Of a stretch of DNA of 64,000 bases, positions 18,227 through 28,458 are shown piece after piece. Below the pieces are notes generated by a model. It searched no databases, had not been told where the DNA came from, and saw only the letters and a list, made by a program, of their open reading frames with translations. The stretch comes from Buchnera aphidicola (Sarucallis kahawaluokalani) (GTDB taxonomy: Bacteria > Pseudomonadota > Gammaproteobacteria > Enterobacterales > Enterobacteriaceae): NCBI RefSeq assembly GCF_005080725.1, contig NZ_CP032999.1:89605-153604 (forward strand), in the 5' to 3' direction. Position 1 is the first letter of the stretch. Every line of letters begins with the position of its first letter. Made by a program: the position numbers and the translations under genes.

Positions 18227-21002
18227 TTTTATTACATCTATTACAAATTTTTTTGTCTTGATTATTAAGGTTAATTTTATTAAAAAAATTCCAACATCTT
18301 GGACATTTTATTCCTAAAAATTTTTTAATTAATATCTTAATTTCTGGTATATTTTTGTTGCTATTTATATTTTCTAGAGCGTATTTATCTTTTTGAATAC
18401 TAGTATGAGAAACTAGTAACATAAATTTTAATTCTTTTTCTAGAAGAATTAATGTATTATATATATTTCTTTTCGCATAAATTATAACTTTCGTTTCTAA
18501 CGATGTATTGATTTTTTTTTTATTTTTTATTTTTTCTAGCATTTTATTTACTTCTATTTTAATTTTAAATAATATTTTCCAAAATTCATCACTAATAATA
18601 TTTTTTTGTAAGATCGGTTTTATTGTAAACCACGTTTTTATAAAAATAGATTTTGTATTATTAATATTAGGTATATTTTTCCAAATTTCATGTGCTGTAA
18701 ATGGAAGAATAGGAGTCATCCAACGTACTAAAGATTGTATAATATAGTATATTGCTGTTTGACAGCTTCTTCTTGCAGTACTATTTTTTTGTGTAGTATA
18801 TTGTCGGTCTTTAATAATATCAAGATAAAATGATCCAAGTGTTATTGAACAAAATTTTATAATATGTTTGATAATTTTGTGAAATTTAAAATTTTGATAT
18901 AATTTAATTATTTTATTTTGTAATATTTTAGTTTTTGTTATGATCCATAGGTCTAATGCAATCATTTGATTTGTAGGGATTGTATGAATTTTATGATTAA
19001 AGTCATATAGATTTCCTAATAGAAATCTACTGGTATTGCGAATCCGTCGATAATTTTCTGATATTTGTTTTATTGTATCTTTTGATATTGTCATGTCATG
19101 TGTGTAATTAGTTGATGCCACCCATAGTCTTAAAATATCGGATCCAAATACATTAACAATTTCGCTAGGTTGTACGATATTACCAATAGATTTAGACATT
19201 TTTTTGCCTTTATTATCTACTGCAAATCCGTGAGTTAATATTGTATTATATGGTGATACTTTATTTAAAATAGTTCCTATAATTAAAGAGGACATAAACC
19301 ATCCTCGATATTGATCAGTTCCTTCAAGATACATGTTAATAATTTCTTTTTTTTGAGGTAAATCATAAATATTTAAATAATGTATACAGCCAGATTCAAA
19401 CCATACATCTAATATATCCGTAGATTTTTCATATTCATGAGAATCGTTTCCTAAAAAAATTTTTTTATCAAGTTGCCACCATATTTCTGATCCTTTTAAT
19501 GCAATCATTTTTTCTATTTTATGCATTATATTTATTGTGTCAGGATGTAACTTTCCAGTTTTTTTATGAATAAACAATGTCATTGGAATTCCCCAAGTTC
19601 TTTGTCTTGAAATACACCAATCTGGTCTATTTTCTAACATAATTTGCATTTTTTTTTGACCCCATTTTGGTATCCAATGTACTTGTTTAATAGCATTCTT
19701 TGCTGTTTGCTGTAATTTATGATCGCTAACTTTAATAAACCATTGTTTTGTAGCTCTATATATAATTGGTGTTTGATGTCGCCAACAATGCGGGTATGTA
19801 TGTTGTATAGTATTACTATGTAATAATTTATTATTTTTTTTTATATTATCAAGAATAATTTTATTACTATGGAAAATATTTTTTTTGTCTAGATCAGGAT
19901 GTATATCACTGATATATCTTCCTTTTTCATCAATAATATTAGCCAATTTGATATTATATTTTTGACTTATAAGATAATCATCCTCTCCATGGTCGGGGGC
20001 AATATGTACAGCCCCTGTACCCATTTCTAATGTAACATGTTTAGATAAAATGATAGGAATGTTAAAATCTAGAAATGGATGTTTGCATTGTATGTTTTCT
20101 AAATCTTTTCCAAATACTGTTGTAATAACATTCCACTGATGAATTTTTAAAGTATTCATAATCTGTGGTATTAATTTTTTAGCCAGAATAATATAATTAT
20201 CTTGAAATTGAATTAATTGGTATTTCACATTTGGATGTACTGCAACTGCTCTATTTGCCGGTAAACTCCAAGGCGTCGTTGTCCAAATAATTATACTAAT
20301 TGTATGTACTTTATGAGGTATTGGAAATATATTTTTTAAATATTTAGTTGTTAATATTTTAAATTTTACAATTATTGATGTTGTTTTTTGGTTATCATAT
20401 TCTACTTCTGCATCTGCTAAAGCTGATTGACATTTTGTGCACCAATGTACAGGCTTGGCGCCAAGATATAGGTATTTTTTTTTAATTATTTTCTTGAGTA
20501 CATTGATGACATTTGCTTCTAGTTTTTTATGCATTGTTAATTGAGAATTATTCCAGTCTCCAAATATTCCTAACCTTATAAAATCTAATTTTTGTTTTTT
20601 TACTTGTTGAGTGGCGTATTGTTGACACATCTTACGAAATTTTTTTTTTTTTATGGTATACTCTAAAGTATTATTTTTTTTTTCTATTTGATGTTCTATA
20701 GGTAAACCATGACAATCCCAAAAAGGAATATATGGTGTATAAAAATTTGATAATGTTTTTGATTTAATAATTATATCTTTTAAGATTTTATTTATAGCAT
20801 GTCCAATATGAATATTTCCATTGGCGTATGGTGGCCCGTCATGTAATAAAAAAATTTTTTTATTTTTATTATTTTGTTGAATTATTTGATATATTTCTTT
20901 TTTATTCCAATCTTTTAATATTTCAGGCTCTTTTTGTGATAAATTCCCTTTCATAGGAAATTTTGTTTGTGGTAAATTTAAAGTTTCTTTATATGTTTTC
21001 AT
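18189..21002 (-). CDS. ileS: Isoleucine--tRNA ligase
   Basis: Class I synthetase, 937 residues (E. coli 938). The HIGH motif is in GNIHIGHA (residues 65-68), the second signature in KKMSKS. The CP1 editing domain looks intact: the Thr-rich WTTTPWSLPANRA and GTGAVHIAPDHGEDDY, which holds the key Asp. The C-terminus keeps paired Cys zinc ligands (CPRCW, CNRC). An in-frame A13 run (plus-strand T's 20640-20652) encodes four Lys. It heads the run ileS-lspA-dapB-carA-carB. The upstream ribF of E. coli is absent; rpsT is divergent 185 bases away. Confidence 0.97.
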   Translation of the reverse strand: MKTYKETLNLPQTKFPMKGNLSQKEPEILKDWNKKEIYQIIQQNNKNKKIFLLHDGPPYANGNIHIGHAINKILKDIIIKSKTLSNFYTPYIPFWDCHGLPIEHQIEKKNNTLEYTIKKKKFRKMCQQYATQQVKKQKLDFIRLGIFGDWNNSQLTMHKKLEANVINVLKKIIKKKYLYLGAKPVHWCTKCQSALADAEVEYDNQKTTSIIVKFKILTTKYLKNIFPIPHKVHTISIIIWTTTPWSLPANRAVAVHPNVKYQLIQFQDNYIILAKKLIPQIMNTLKIHQWNVITTVFGKDLENIQCKHPFLDFNIPIILSKHVTLEMGTGAVHIAPDHGEDDYLISQKYNIKLANIIDEKGRYISDIHPDLDKKNIFHSNKIILDNIKKNNKLLHSNTIQHTYPHCWRHQTPIIYRATKQWFIKVSDHKLQQTAKNAIKQVHWIPKWGQKKMQIMLENRPDWCISRQRTWGIPMTLFIHKKTGKLHPDTINIMHKIEKMIALKGSEIWWQLDKKIFLGNDSHEYEKSTDILDVWFESGCIHYLNIYDLPQKKEIINMYLEGTDQYRGWFMSSLIIGTILNKVSPYNTILTHGFAVDNKGKKMSKSIGNIVQPSEIVNVFGSDILRLWVASTNYTHDMTISKDTIKQISENYRRIRNTSRFLLGNLYDFNHKIHTIPTNQMIALDLWIITKTKILQNKIIKLYQNFKFHKIIKHIIKFCSITLGSFYLDIIKDRQYTTQKNSTARRSCQTAIYYIIQSLVRWMTPILPFTAHEIWKNIPNINNTKSIFIKTWFTIKPILQKNIISDEFWKILFKIKIEVNKMLEKIKNKKKINTSLETKVIIYAKRNIYNTLILLEKELKFMLLVSHTSIQKDKYALENINSNKNIPEIKILIKKFLGIKCPRCWNFFNKINLNNQDKKICNRCNKNVNQNGEHRQFL

Positions 21003-21187
21003 ATAATTCTCATGTTTGATTGAAATATATATACTAAAATAATATTTGTAATTCTTATTATATTACATAGGTATAATACAAACTTATTAATTATATTTTT
21101 TATTTTAATATTACAAAATTATTTTTTTTAATTATTATAATATCTTTATACAATTAGGATTATTGTATAGAACATAGGAGGTTCAAT

Positions 21188-21451
21188 TTGGCAAATATTA
21201 AGTCAGCAAAGAAAGATGCTGTTCAGTCTAAAAGAAATAAAATAATTAATTCTAGTCGTAAAACTATATTACGTAGATTAATGAAAAAATTTTCTGAAGC
21301 AGTGTTACAAAAAGATAAAGAATTAGCTAATATCCTTTGGTTAAAATTACAATCTAATTTAGATAAATTTTCTCAAAAAGGTTTAATTCATAAAAATAAA
21401 GCTGCTCGATATAAATCTAGATTTTATTTAAAAGTTAAGACCTTAGTTTAA
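21188..21451 (+). CDS. rpsT: 30S ribosomal protein S20, TTG start
   Basis: Primary-binding protein of the small subunit; 87 residues, same as E. coli, starting (M)ANIKSAKKDAVQSKRNK and helical, Lys-rich throughout. The start is TTG at 21188, with AGGAGG at 21176-21181 and a 6-base spacer. E. coli rpsT also begins with UUG and is autoregulated through its weak start. A possible -10 TATAAT lies at 21136-21141 but no good -35 accompanies it. Inverted repeats downstream (21451-21532) separate it from convergent dnaJ. Confidence 0.96.
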   Translation: MANIKSAKKDAVQSKRNKIINSSRKTILRRLMKKFSEAVLQKDKELANILWLKLQSNLDKFSQKGLIHKNKAARYKSRFYLKVKTLV

Positions 21452-21532
21452 TTCATTCCGATTGTGAATGAATATTGAATAATAGTAGTACTGCTTCATA
21501 AAATTATTTTTATTAAAAATGAAGCAATACTA
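21451..21532. terminator. Two inverted repeats between rpsT and dnaJ
   Basis: ATTCATTC (21451-21458) pairs with GAATGAAT (21466-21473), an 8-bp stem with a 7-base loop directly on the rpsT stop. A second, longer repeat pairs 21486-21499 with 21519-21532, a 14-bp stem with one mismatch. No clean T-run follows on either strand. The position between convergent genes suggests termination or 3'-end protection in one or both directions. Confidence 0.5.
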
Positions 21533-21540
21533 TAAAAAAT

Positions 21541-22686
21541 TCATCCTGTCAAATCATCAAAAAATTTTTTTACTCCTTCAAAAAATTTTTTTGATTTTTG
21601 GTTGTTTTTTTCAGTATTATTTTCATTTAGACTATTTTGCAGTTCTTTAAATAATTTTTTTTGGTGTTGGTTTAAATTGATAGGAGTTTCTACCATTATT
21701 TGACACAATAAATCTCCTGTTTGATATGTACGAATAGAAGTTACACCTTTATGTCTAATTCTAAATAATTTACCTGATTGTGTTTCAGGTGGTATTTTAA
21801 TATTTATTTTTCCTTCTAAAGTTGGTATTTGTATTTCTCCTCCTAGTGTTGCAATACAAATATTAATTGGAATTGTACAATATAAATTATTTTCTTTTCT
21901 TTGAAAGAATGGGTGTTTTTTTACAAAAATCTTTATATATAAATCACCTGCATTAGCGTTATTTTTCCCAGCCTCTCCTTCATTTTTTAATTTGATTTTA
22001 TCTTGATTATCTACTCCTGGTGGGATTTTTACTAATATTTTTTTTTCTTTTTTGATTCTTCCAGTACCTTTACAGTATAAGCATGGATTAGATATAATTT
22101 CGCCTGCTCCTTGACAAGTTGAACAAGTTTGTTGAACAGAAAAAAAACCTTGTCGAAGATGTATTTGCCCACTACCATTACATGTTTGGCATTTGTGTGT
22201 ATGTTCTTTTGACTGAGAACCAGTTCCAAAACAGGGAGAACATGTTTGAAATGTAGTAATTGATATTGTCTTATTTAATCCACGTACAGCTTCTTCTAAA
22301 CTTAATTCTAAATTATATTGCAAATCTGCACCTTTTTTAGCTCGTTTTTTTTTTTGGGTGCCAAATATGTCACCAAAGACGTCTCCAAATATATCACTAA
22401 AATCGGTATTATTAGAAAAATTTGGATCAAAAGATGAATAGTTTGAATATCCTCCTCCTTGATCAAAAGCAGAATGTCCATGTTGATCATATGTTGTTCT
22501 TTTTTGTGGGTCTATAAGAACCTCGTATGCTTCTTTGATTTCTTTAAATTTCTTTTCTGAGTTTTTATCACCTTGATTACGATCTGGATGATATTTCATA
22601 GCCAATTTTTTATATGCTTTTTTTATTTCACGATCGTTAGCTGACTTAGAGATGCCCAATGTTTGATAATAATCTTTTTTTATCAT
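21541..22686 (-). CDS. dnaJ: Chaperone protein DnaJ
   Basis: Hsp40 co-chaperone that delivers substrates to DnaK and stimulates its ATPase. The ATG at 22686 with an AGGA ribosome-binding site gives 381 residues (E. coli 376) and an N-terminus matching the family (KKDYYQTLG); the longer GTG start at 22707 would add seven residues. The J domain has the HPD motif ([10 protein letters not shown]). A Gly/Phe-rich linker with [12 protein letters not shown] precedes four CxxCxGxG zinc motifs, and the C-terminal substrate domains are complete. An in-frame A11 (plus T's 22345-22355) lies in the linker. It is downstream of dnaK, separated by a strong hairpin. Confidence 0.96.
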   Translation of the reverse strand: MIKKDYYQTLGISKSANDREIKKAYKKLAMKYHPDRNQGDKNSEKKFKEIKEAYEVLIDPQKRTTYDQHGHSAFDQGGGYSNYSSFDPNFSNNTDFSDIFGDVFGDIFGTQKKKRAKKGADLQYNLELSLEEAVRGLNKTISITTFQTCSPCFGTGSQSKEHTHKCQTCNGSGQIHLRQGFFSVQQTCSTCQGAGEIISNPCLYCKGTGRIKKEKKILVKIPPGVDNQDKIKLKNEGEAGKNNANAGDLYIKIFVKKHPFFQRKENNLYCTIPINICIATLGGEIQIPTLEGKINIKIPPETQSGKLFRIRHKGVTSIRTYQTGDLLCQIMVETPINLNQHQKKLFKELQNSLNENNTEKNNQKSKKFFEGVKKFFDDLTG

Positions 22687-22718
22687 GCATATTTTCCTAA
22701 ATATCACTAAATCTCATA

Positions 22719-22748
22719 ACGGACGTAATAATTTTTATATACGTCCGT
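22719..22748 (-). promoter_or_regulatory. Intercistronic hairpin between dnaK and dnaJ
   Basis: ACGGACGTA (22719-22727) and TACGTCCGT (22740-22748) form a perfect 9-bp stem with a 12-base loop, unusually GC-rich for this genome. It occupies most of the 91-base gap between the dnaK stop and the dnaJ start. No T-run follows on the minus strand, so it is more likely a processing site, 3' stabiliser or partial terminator than a full stop. Confidence 0.55.
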
Positions 22749-22777
22749 ATAAGTTATAGATTTTTGTTTTTGAGTAT

Positions 22778-24685
22778 TTATTTTTTAGGTTCTTTAACTT
22801 CTTCATATTCTGCATCAACAGCATTATCTGTTTTCTGATTTGTTTTTTGATTTGTATTTTGAGATTGTTGATTTTTTTGTATTAATTCCATTAATTTAGA
22901 AGATGATTGCATTAATTCTTGTATTTTTTTTTCTATTAGGTTTTTATCATCTTGTTTCATTATATTTTCTAATTCATCAATTTGTTTTTTTATTTTATCG
23001 TATTCTTCTGTAGTGAGTTGATTTTTTGATTCTTCTAATTGTTTTTTTGTACTATGTACAATTTGATCACCTTGATTTTTTACTTTAATTAATTCTTCGA
23101 ATTGTCTATCGGCTTCAGAATTAATCTCTGCATCTGATATCATTTTTTTTATTTCTTCTTCATTTAATCCTGATGATGCCCGGATAGTAATTTTTTGTTC
23201 TTTTCCAGTTTTTTTATCTTTTGCAGAAACATGTAATATGCCGTCGGCATCAATATCGAATGTTACTTCTATTTGCGGCATACCTCGAGGTGCGGGTTCA
23301 ATACCATCTAAATTGAATTGTCCTAGTGATTTATTATCTATAGATTTTTTTCTTTCTCCTTGCAGGATGTGTATAGTTACTGCAGATTGATTATCTTCTG
23401 CTGTTGAAAATATTTGACTATGTTTTGTTGGGATTGTTGTATTTTTTTTAATTAGTGGTGTCATAATACCACCCATTGTTTCAATACCTAGGGATAATGG
23501 TGTAACATCTAATAATAATACGTCTTTGACATCTCCGGATAATACACCTCCTTGTACTGCAGCACCGAGAGCCACTGCTTCATCTGGATTGACATCCTGT
23601 CTTGGTTTTTTTCCAAAAAATTTTCCTACTTTTTCTTGTACTAATGGCATACGTGTTTGTCCACCTACTAAAATAACATCATTTATATCCGATATAGATA
23701 ATTTAGCATCTTTTAGAGCAGTTTGTACTGGAGTAATTGATTTTGTAATTAGATCTTCTACTAATGATTCTAATTTAGAGCGTGTAATTTTAAGGTTTAA
23801 ATGTTTTGGACCATTTGCATCGGCTGTAATGTAAGGCAAATTAACATCACTGTGTTGTGCAGAAGATAATTCAATTTTTACTTTTTCTGCTGCTTCTTTT
23901 AATCTTTGCATTGCTAGCGGATCATTTCTTAAATCTATATTTTGTTCTTTTTTAAATTCTTCTACTAGGTAATTAATGAGTCTACTGTCGAAATCTTCTC
24001 CTCCTAAATGAGTATCGCCATTAGTTGCGAGTACTTCAAATGTTTTTTCCTGATCTACATTATCTATTTCTATGATTGAAATATCAAATGTTCCCCCTCC
24101 TAAGTCATATACAGCAACTATTCTATTTCCCGGACTTTTATCTAAACCATAAGCCAATGCTGCAGCGGTAGGTTCATTAATAATACGTTTTACTTCTAAT
24201 CCAGCAATTTTTCCGGCATCTTTTGTAGCCTGTCTTTGTGCATCATTAAAATATGCTGGTACAGTAATTACTGCTTCTGTAATTCTTTCGCCTAGATAAT
24301 TTTCTGCTGTTTTTTTCATTTTTTTAAGTACTTCAGCAGAGATTTGTGGTGGTGCCATACGTTGGCCTTTGATATTAATCCATGCATCACCATTTTCAGA
24401 ATTTATGATTTCATATGGCATAATTTTAATGTCTTTTTGTACTTCTGTATCTTGGAATTTTCTACCAATTAATCTTTTAATTGCAAATAGTGTATTTTTT
24501 GGATTAGTTATTGCCTGTCTTTTTGCTGGTTGTCCTACTAAAATTTCTCCGTCTTGAGTATATGCAATGACAGATGGTGTAGTACGATCACCTTCAGAAT
24601 TTTCTAATACTTTAGCTTTTTTTCCATCAATAATTGCAATACAAGAATTTGTAGTACCTAGATCTATACCTATAATTTTTCCCAT
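22778..24685 (-). CDS. dnaK: Chaperone protein DnaK (Hsp70)
   Basis: ATP-dependent chaperone, 635 residues (E. coli 638). The ATPase domain is intact ([48 protein letters not shown]), as are the linker [13 protein letters not shown], the substrate-binding domain and the C-terminal lid ending EEVKEPKK. Residues are much better conserved than in most neighbours, as expected for an abundant chaperone in endosymbionts. A candidate heat-shock promoter lies about 130 bases upstream. Its exchange factor GrpE, also in this window, is truncated. Confidence 0.98.
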   Translation of the reverse strand: MGKIIGIDLGTTNSCIAIIDGKKAKVLENSEGDRTTPSVIAYTQDGEILVGQPAKRQAITNPKNTLFAIKRLIGRKFQDTEVQKDIKIMPYEIINSENGDAWINIKGQRMAPPQISAEVLKKMKKTAENYLGERITEAVITVPAYFNDAQRQATKDAGKIAGLEVKRIINEPTAAALAYGLDKSPGNRIVAVYDLGGGTFDISIIEIDNVDQEKTFEVLATNGDTHLGGEDFDSRLINYLVEEFKKEQNIDLRNDPLAMQRLKEAAEKVKIELSSAQHSDVNLPYITADANGPKHLNLKITRSKLESLVEDLITKSITPVQTALKDAKLSISDINDVILVGGQTRMPLVQEKVGKFFGKKPRQDVNPDEAVALGAAVQGGVLSGDVKDVLLLDVTPLSLGIETMGGIMTPLIKKNTTIPTKHSQIFSTAEDNQSAVTIHILQGERKKSIDNKSLGQFNLDGIEPAPRGMPQIEVTFDIDADGILHVSAKDKKTGKEQKITIRASSGLNEEEIKKMISDAEINSEADRQFEELIKVKNQGDQIVHSTKKQLEESKNQLTTEEYDKIKKQIDELENIMKQDDKNLIEKKIQELMQSSSKLMELIQKNQQSQNTNQKTNQKTDNAVDAEYEEVKEPKK

Positions 24686-25016
24686 AATTATACTTTTCCA
24701 TTTTTTATGTGTGAATTTTAAGTTATGAGTTGAGATGAATTTTCATAAAAATATTTCTATACTTATTTTTCTTCTGCATGCAATGAAGATATTTATATTT
24801 GTTATTAATTTAAATATGGTCTTTCTTGTATTTCATCAAGTATTTTTTTATAATTTCAGTAATTTATATTCTTATAACCTTTTTATAGTATGTAATTTAT
24901 CAATATAAAATGTTATATATGATGGTATAAAGTATTTATATATATTATAAATTGTATTATTTATATATTATATAATATTAAATATGTTTGAATAATTTAT
25001 ATAAGGATATTAAACA
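24686..25016. other. Divergent dnaK/nuoA intergenic region
   Basis: 331 bases between the divergent dnaK and nuoA starts. It holds the candidate dnaK heat-shock promoter on the minus strand. On the plus side it becomes almost pure A/T before AAGGA (25003-25007), the nuoA ribosome-binding site. TATAAT occurs at 24971-24976 but the nearest TTGTAT is only 13 bases upstream, too close for a standard promoter. I see no gene or gene remnant in it. Confidence 0.6.
24814..24840 (-). promoter_or_regulatory. Candidate sigma-32 promoter of dnaK
   Basis: On the minus strand CTTGAT (24835-24840) is followed after 13 bases by GACCATAT (24814-24821). This resembles the heat-shock consensus CTTGAA / CCCCATNT and its spacing, and it points at dnaK 130 bases downstream. 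Matches are partial, so this is a candidate only. Confidence 0.4.
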
Positions 25017-25394
25017 TTGTCTGTTGAAAATTATAATTTTTTTTTATTTGTTGTATGTGTGTTAATAATGTGTGGTATGATGTTACTAGGTGGTTGGTTA
25101 TTAGGTCAGCGTGGTGTTTCTAGAGGGAAAAATATTCCATTTGAGTCAGGTATTAATTCATATGGTGATGCAAATGTAAGATGGGTGATTAAATTTTATT
25201 TATTAGGAGTATTTTTTGTAATTTTTGATGTTGAATCGTTATATTTATATACCTGGATTATAAATATTAAAAATATTGGTTGGTTTGGTTTTTTTGAAAT
25301 ATCTTTATTTATTTTTACAATATTTTTAGCATTATTTTATCTTTTAAAAGAAAATGTGTTTAATTGGGATTCTTGCAATGATGATATTATTTAA
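25017..25394 (+). CDS. nuoA: NADH-quinone oxidoreductase subunit A, TTG start
   Basis: Small membrane subunit at the junction of the membrane and peripheral arms of complex I. It is 125 residues against 147 in E. coli, the difference lying in the C-terminal tail. Three membrane segments are visible, with the conserved KNIPFESGI loop, and [13 protein letters not shown] in segment two, which carries the conserved acidic residues. The TTG start at 25017 is supported by AAGGA (25003-25007). First gene of the 13-gene nuo operon. Confidence 0.95.
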   Translation: MSVENYNFFLFVVCVLIMCGMMLLGGWLLGQRGVSRGKNIPFESGINSYGDANVRWVIKFYLLGVFFVIFDVESLYLYTWIINIKNIGWFGFFEISLFIFTIFLALFYLLKENVFNWDSCNDDII

Positions 25395-25438
25395 CATATA
25401 GTTTTAATTTTATTACTTTGGATAAAATTGGTAATATT

Positions 25439-26107
25439 ATGAAGTATACTTTAACAAAAATTGATATGACTAGTTTAAGTAGGTATCCTAGTCAAAAGAA
25501 AACAATTGTAGATGATCCATTAAAAAAAAATGAGAATAATATATTCACTGGAAAGTTAACACAATTAATACATAAAATAGTTAATTGGAGTCGTAAAAAT
25601 TCTTTATGGCCATATAATTTTGGATTATCGTGTTGTTATGTAGAAATGGTTACATCGTTTACTGCTGTGCATGATATTGCTCGTTTTGGTGCTGAAGTAT
25701 TACGGGCATCTCCTCGACAGTCCGATGTTATGATCATTTCGGGTACACCTTTTATTAAAATGGTACCGGTTATACAAAGATTATATGATCAAATGTTGGA
25801 ACCTAAATGGGTGATTTCTATGGGTTCTTGTGCTAATTCAGGAGGTATGTATGATATTTATTCTGTTGTGCAAGGTGTAGATAAATTTTTACCAGTAGAT
25901 GTTTATATTCCCGGATGTCCGCCTAGACCAGAAGCTTATATACAAGGATTAATGTTATTACAAGATGCAATTGATAAAGAACGTCGTCCATTATCCTGGA
26001 TAGTTGGTGAACAAGGTGTATATAAAGCTAATATGCAATCCCAAAAAGATAAAAAATATGCTGATCGATCAAAAATAGGAAAATTACGCAATCCTGAGAA
26101 TATTTAA
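25439..26107 (+). CDS. nuoB: NADH-quinone oxidoreductase subunit B
   Basis: Peripheral-arm subunit that binds iron-sulfur cluster N2, the last electron carrier before quinone. The four cluster Cys are in [19 protein letters not shown] and [12 protein letters not shown] at 25439 gives 222 residues (E. coli 220) with a matching N-terminus (MKYTLTKID); the longer frame from TTG at 25418 adds seven unmatched residues. It lies 44 bases after nuoA. Highly conserved compared with the membrane subunits. Confidence 0.96.
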   Translation: MKYTLTKIDMTSLSRYPSQKKTIVDDPLKKNENNIFTGKLTQLIHKIVNWSRKNSLWPYNFGLSCCYVEMVTSFTAVHDIARFGAEVLRASPRQSDVMIISGTPFIKMVPVIQRLYDQMLEPKWVISMGSCANSGGMYDIYSVVQGVDKFLPVDVYIPGCPPRPEAYIQGLMLLQDAIDKERRPLSWIVGEQGVYKANMQSQKDKKYADRSKIGKLRNPENI

Positions 26108-26141
26108 TTTTAAACAAATTGTATATGTATATGGTTATTTA

Positions 26142-26156
26142 TTTTTTTTTTTTTTT
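26142..26156 (+). repeat. Homopolymer T15 in nuoB-nuoC gap
   Basis: Fifteen consecutive T on the plus strand in the 98-base gap between nuoB and nuoC. It is not preceded by an obvious hairpin. Such a tract is prone to length change and polymerase slippage but lies outside coding sequence, so changes would be tolerated. Confidence 0.7.
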
Positions 26157-26205
26157 GATTTATTTTTATAAAAATTTTTTAATTTTAATATAGAGTTATA
26201 GTAAT

Positions 26206-27945
26206 ATGAATACTATTGTTTCAGAGTTATGTAAGCATTTTAAAAATAATAATTTTTTTATACAAAACACATTGTTTGATCATCCAATTATTTGGGTAGA
26301 TCGTAGTATGATACTTTTAGTAGTAAAATTTTTAAAAGAAAATACTCAACAGTACAATATGTTATTTGATTTACATGGAATAGATGAACGGTTACGAAAA
26401 AATAGAAATGATATGCCTATTTCTGATTTCTCAGTTTTTTATCATTTAATCTCTATTCAAAATAATACAGATATTATCATTAAAGTGCCATTATTAGAAA
26501 AGAATTTAAGTATTTCTACAATAACAAAAATTTTTCCAAATGCGAATTGGTATGAAAGAGAGACATGGGAAATGTTTGGTATTGTTTTTGATAAACATCC
26601 AAATTTAACACGAATTATTATGCCAAAAACATGGGTAGGTTATCCTTTAAGAAAAGATTATCCTGCTAGAGCCACTGAGTGTAGTCCTTTTTATTTAAAT
26701 GCATTAAAGGAAGATGATTCTATGCAGGCTTTAGAATTTAATCCTAATGATTGGGGTATGAAATTAAGAAACAAAAAATCAGAATTTATGTTTTTAAATC
26801 TTGGTCCTAATCATCCTTCTGCACACGGAGCTTTTCGAATTATTTTACAATTGGATGGAGAAAAAATTATAGATTGTATGCCAGATATTGGTTATCATCA
26901 TCGGGGTGCAGAAAAAATGGCAGAGCGTCAATCATGGCACAGTTATATTCCATACACAGATCGTATTGAATATTTAGGAGGATGTGTTAATGAAATGCCA
27001 TATATATTAGCAGTAGAAAAATTAGCTGGTATTATTGTTCCTGATAGGGTGAAAGTGATTCGTGTAATGTTATCAGAATTATTTCGAATTAATAGTCATT
27101 TATTATATATTTCAACTTTTATTCAAGATGTTGGAGCAATGACACCTGTTTTTTTAGCATTTACAGATAGACAAAAAATATATGATATTATTGAGGCTAT
27201 TACCGGTGCTAGGATGCATCCAGCTTGGTTTAGAATTGGTGGATTGGCTTGTGATTTACCCATTGGATGGCATAATTTATTATTAAGTTTTTTGAATTGG
27301 ATGCCAAAACGATTAAATGAATATGTTAATTCTGCTTTGAAGAATAGTATTTTAATTCAACGGTCTAAAGGTATTGCATGTTATAATCAGAAAGATGCTT
27401 TACAATGGGGTGTTACTGGAACTGGATTACGTGCCACTGGGATTGATTTTGATGTTAGAAAAAAAAGACCATATTCTGGATATGAAAATTTTGATTTTTC
27501 AGTACCTTTAGGTAATGGTATTAGCGATTGTTATACTCGAGTAATGCTAAAAATTGAAGAAATTCAACAGAGTTTGATTATTTTAAAACAATGTTTAAAT
27601 CATATGCCTGAGGGATCGTTTAAAGCTGATCATCCATTGACTACACCTCCAAATAAAAAAGATACGCTACAAAATATAGAAACTTTAATTACACATTTCT
27701 TACAAGTTTCTTGGGGTCCAGTAATTCCCGCGAATGAAAGTTTTCAAATGATTGAAGCAACAAAAGGTATTAATAGTTATTATTTGATTAGTGATGGCAG
27801 TACGATGAGTTATCGTACTCGAATTCGTACTCCAAGTTTTCCGCATTTACAACAAATTCCTTCGGTTATTCGTGGTAACCTGATATCTGATTTAATTGTG
27901 TATTTAGGTAGTATTGATTTTGTTATGTCTGATGTTGATCGGTAA
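26206..27945 (+). CDS. nuoC: NADH-quinone oxidoreductase subunit C/D (fused)
   Basis: Single 579-residue protein, fused as in E. coli (about 596-600). Residues 1 to about 175 are the NuoC part, with [12 protein letters not shown] and the PLRKDYP motif at its end. The rest is the NuoD part, with [27 protein letters not shown] and the quinone-site region near the N2 cluster; the C-terminus ends with the conserved DFVMSDVDR. It belongs to the peripheral Q-module. Fusion is typical of Enterobacterales and supports the taxonomic reading. Confidence 0.97.
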   Translation: MNTIVSELCKHFKNNNFFIQNTLFDHPIIWVDRSMILLVVKFLKENTQQYNMLFDLHGIDERLRKNRNDMPISDFSVFYHLISIQNNTDIIIKVPLLEKNLSISTITKIFPNANWYERETWEMFGIVFDKHPNLTRIIMPKTWVGYPLRKDYPARATECSPFYLNALKEDDSMQALEFNPNDWGMKLRNKKSEFMFLNLGPNHPSAHGAFRIILQLDGEKIIDCMPDIGYHHRGAEKMAERQSWHSYIPYTDRIEYLGGCVNEMPYILAVEKLAGIIVPDRVKVIRVMLSELFRINSHLLYISTFIQDVGAMTPVFLAFTDRQKIYDIIEAITGARMHPAWFRIGGLACDLPIGWHNLLLSFLNWMPKRLNEYVNSALKNSILIQRSKGIACYNQKDALQWGVTGTGLRATGIDFDVRKKRPYSGYENFDFSVPLGNGISDCYTRVMLKIEEIQQSLIILKQCLNHMPEGSFKADHPLTTPPNKKDTLQNIETLITHFLQVSWGPVIPANESFQMIEATKGINSYYLISDGSTMSYRTRIRTPSFPHLQQIPSVIRGNLISDLIVYLGSIDFVMSDVDR

Positions 27946-27981
27946 TAGTTTTAATAATATTAACTTTTCAAAATAATTAAT

Positions 27982-28458
27982 ATGTTAAATAATAAATTAA
28001 ATGATATAGAGTTATATAAAATTATAGAAGAAACAAAACACTATGAAGATAAAAAAGCTGCATCTATTGAAGCATTAAAAATAGTTCAAAATTCTCGGGG
28101 ATGGATATCTGATCAGTTAATGTATGAAATTTCTGCGATTTTGTGTATTTCTGTTAGTCAGTTGGAAGAAATAGCTACTTTTTATAGTCAAATATACCGT
28201 CAACCAGTTGGACGTAATATTATTAAATACTGTGATAGCGTTGTTTGTTATATGATGGGATGTAATAAGATACAATTAATTTTAGAAGATATTTTAAAAA
28301 TCAAACCTGGATGTACGACTATAGATCACAAATTTACTTTATTGCCTATTTCATGTTTAGGTAATTGCGACAAAGCTCCTGTTTTAATGATTAATAGTAT
28401 TACATATTCTAATGTTAATTCTACGTGTATACCAATTTTGTTAGAGAAATGTAAATGA
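27982..28458 (+). CDS. nuoE: NADH-quinone oxidoreductase subunit E
   Basis: Small flavoprotein-fragment subunit carrying the [2Fe-2S] cluster N1a. It is 158 residues (E. coli 166). The four cluster Cys are in KYCDSVVCY and [11 protein letters not shown]. The N-terminal helical part ([18 protein letters not shown]) is recognisable. Its stop overlaps the nuoF start (ATGA at 28455-28458), which indicates translational coupling within the NADH dehydrogenase module. Confidence 0.96.
   Translation: MLNNKLNDIELYKIIEETKHYEDKKAASIEALKIVQNSRGWISDQLMYEISAILCISVSQLEEIATFYSQIYRQPVGRNIIKYCDSVVCYMMGCNKIQLILEDILKIKPGCTTIDHKFTLLPISCLGNCDKAPVLMINSITYSNVNSTCIPILLEKCK

Noticed and set aside
23526-23834. 102-residue frame on the plus strand
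   Set aside because: Antisense to the conserved dnaK; no ribosome-binding site or homology.
24952-24976. nuoA promoter TTGTAT / TATAAT
   Set aside because: Spacer is only 13 bases; in such A/T-rich DNA TATAAT occurs often by chance.
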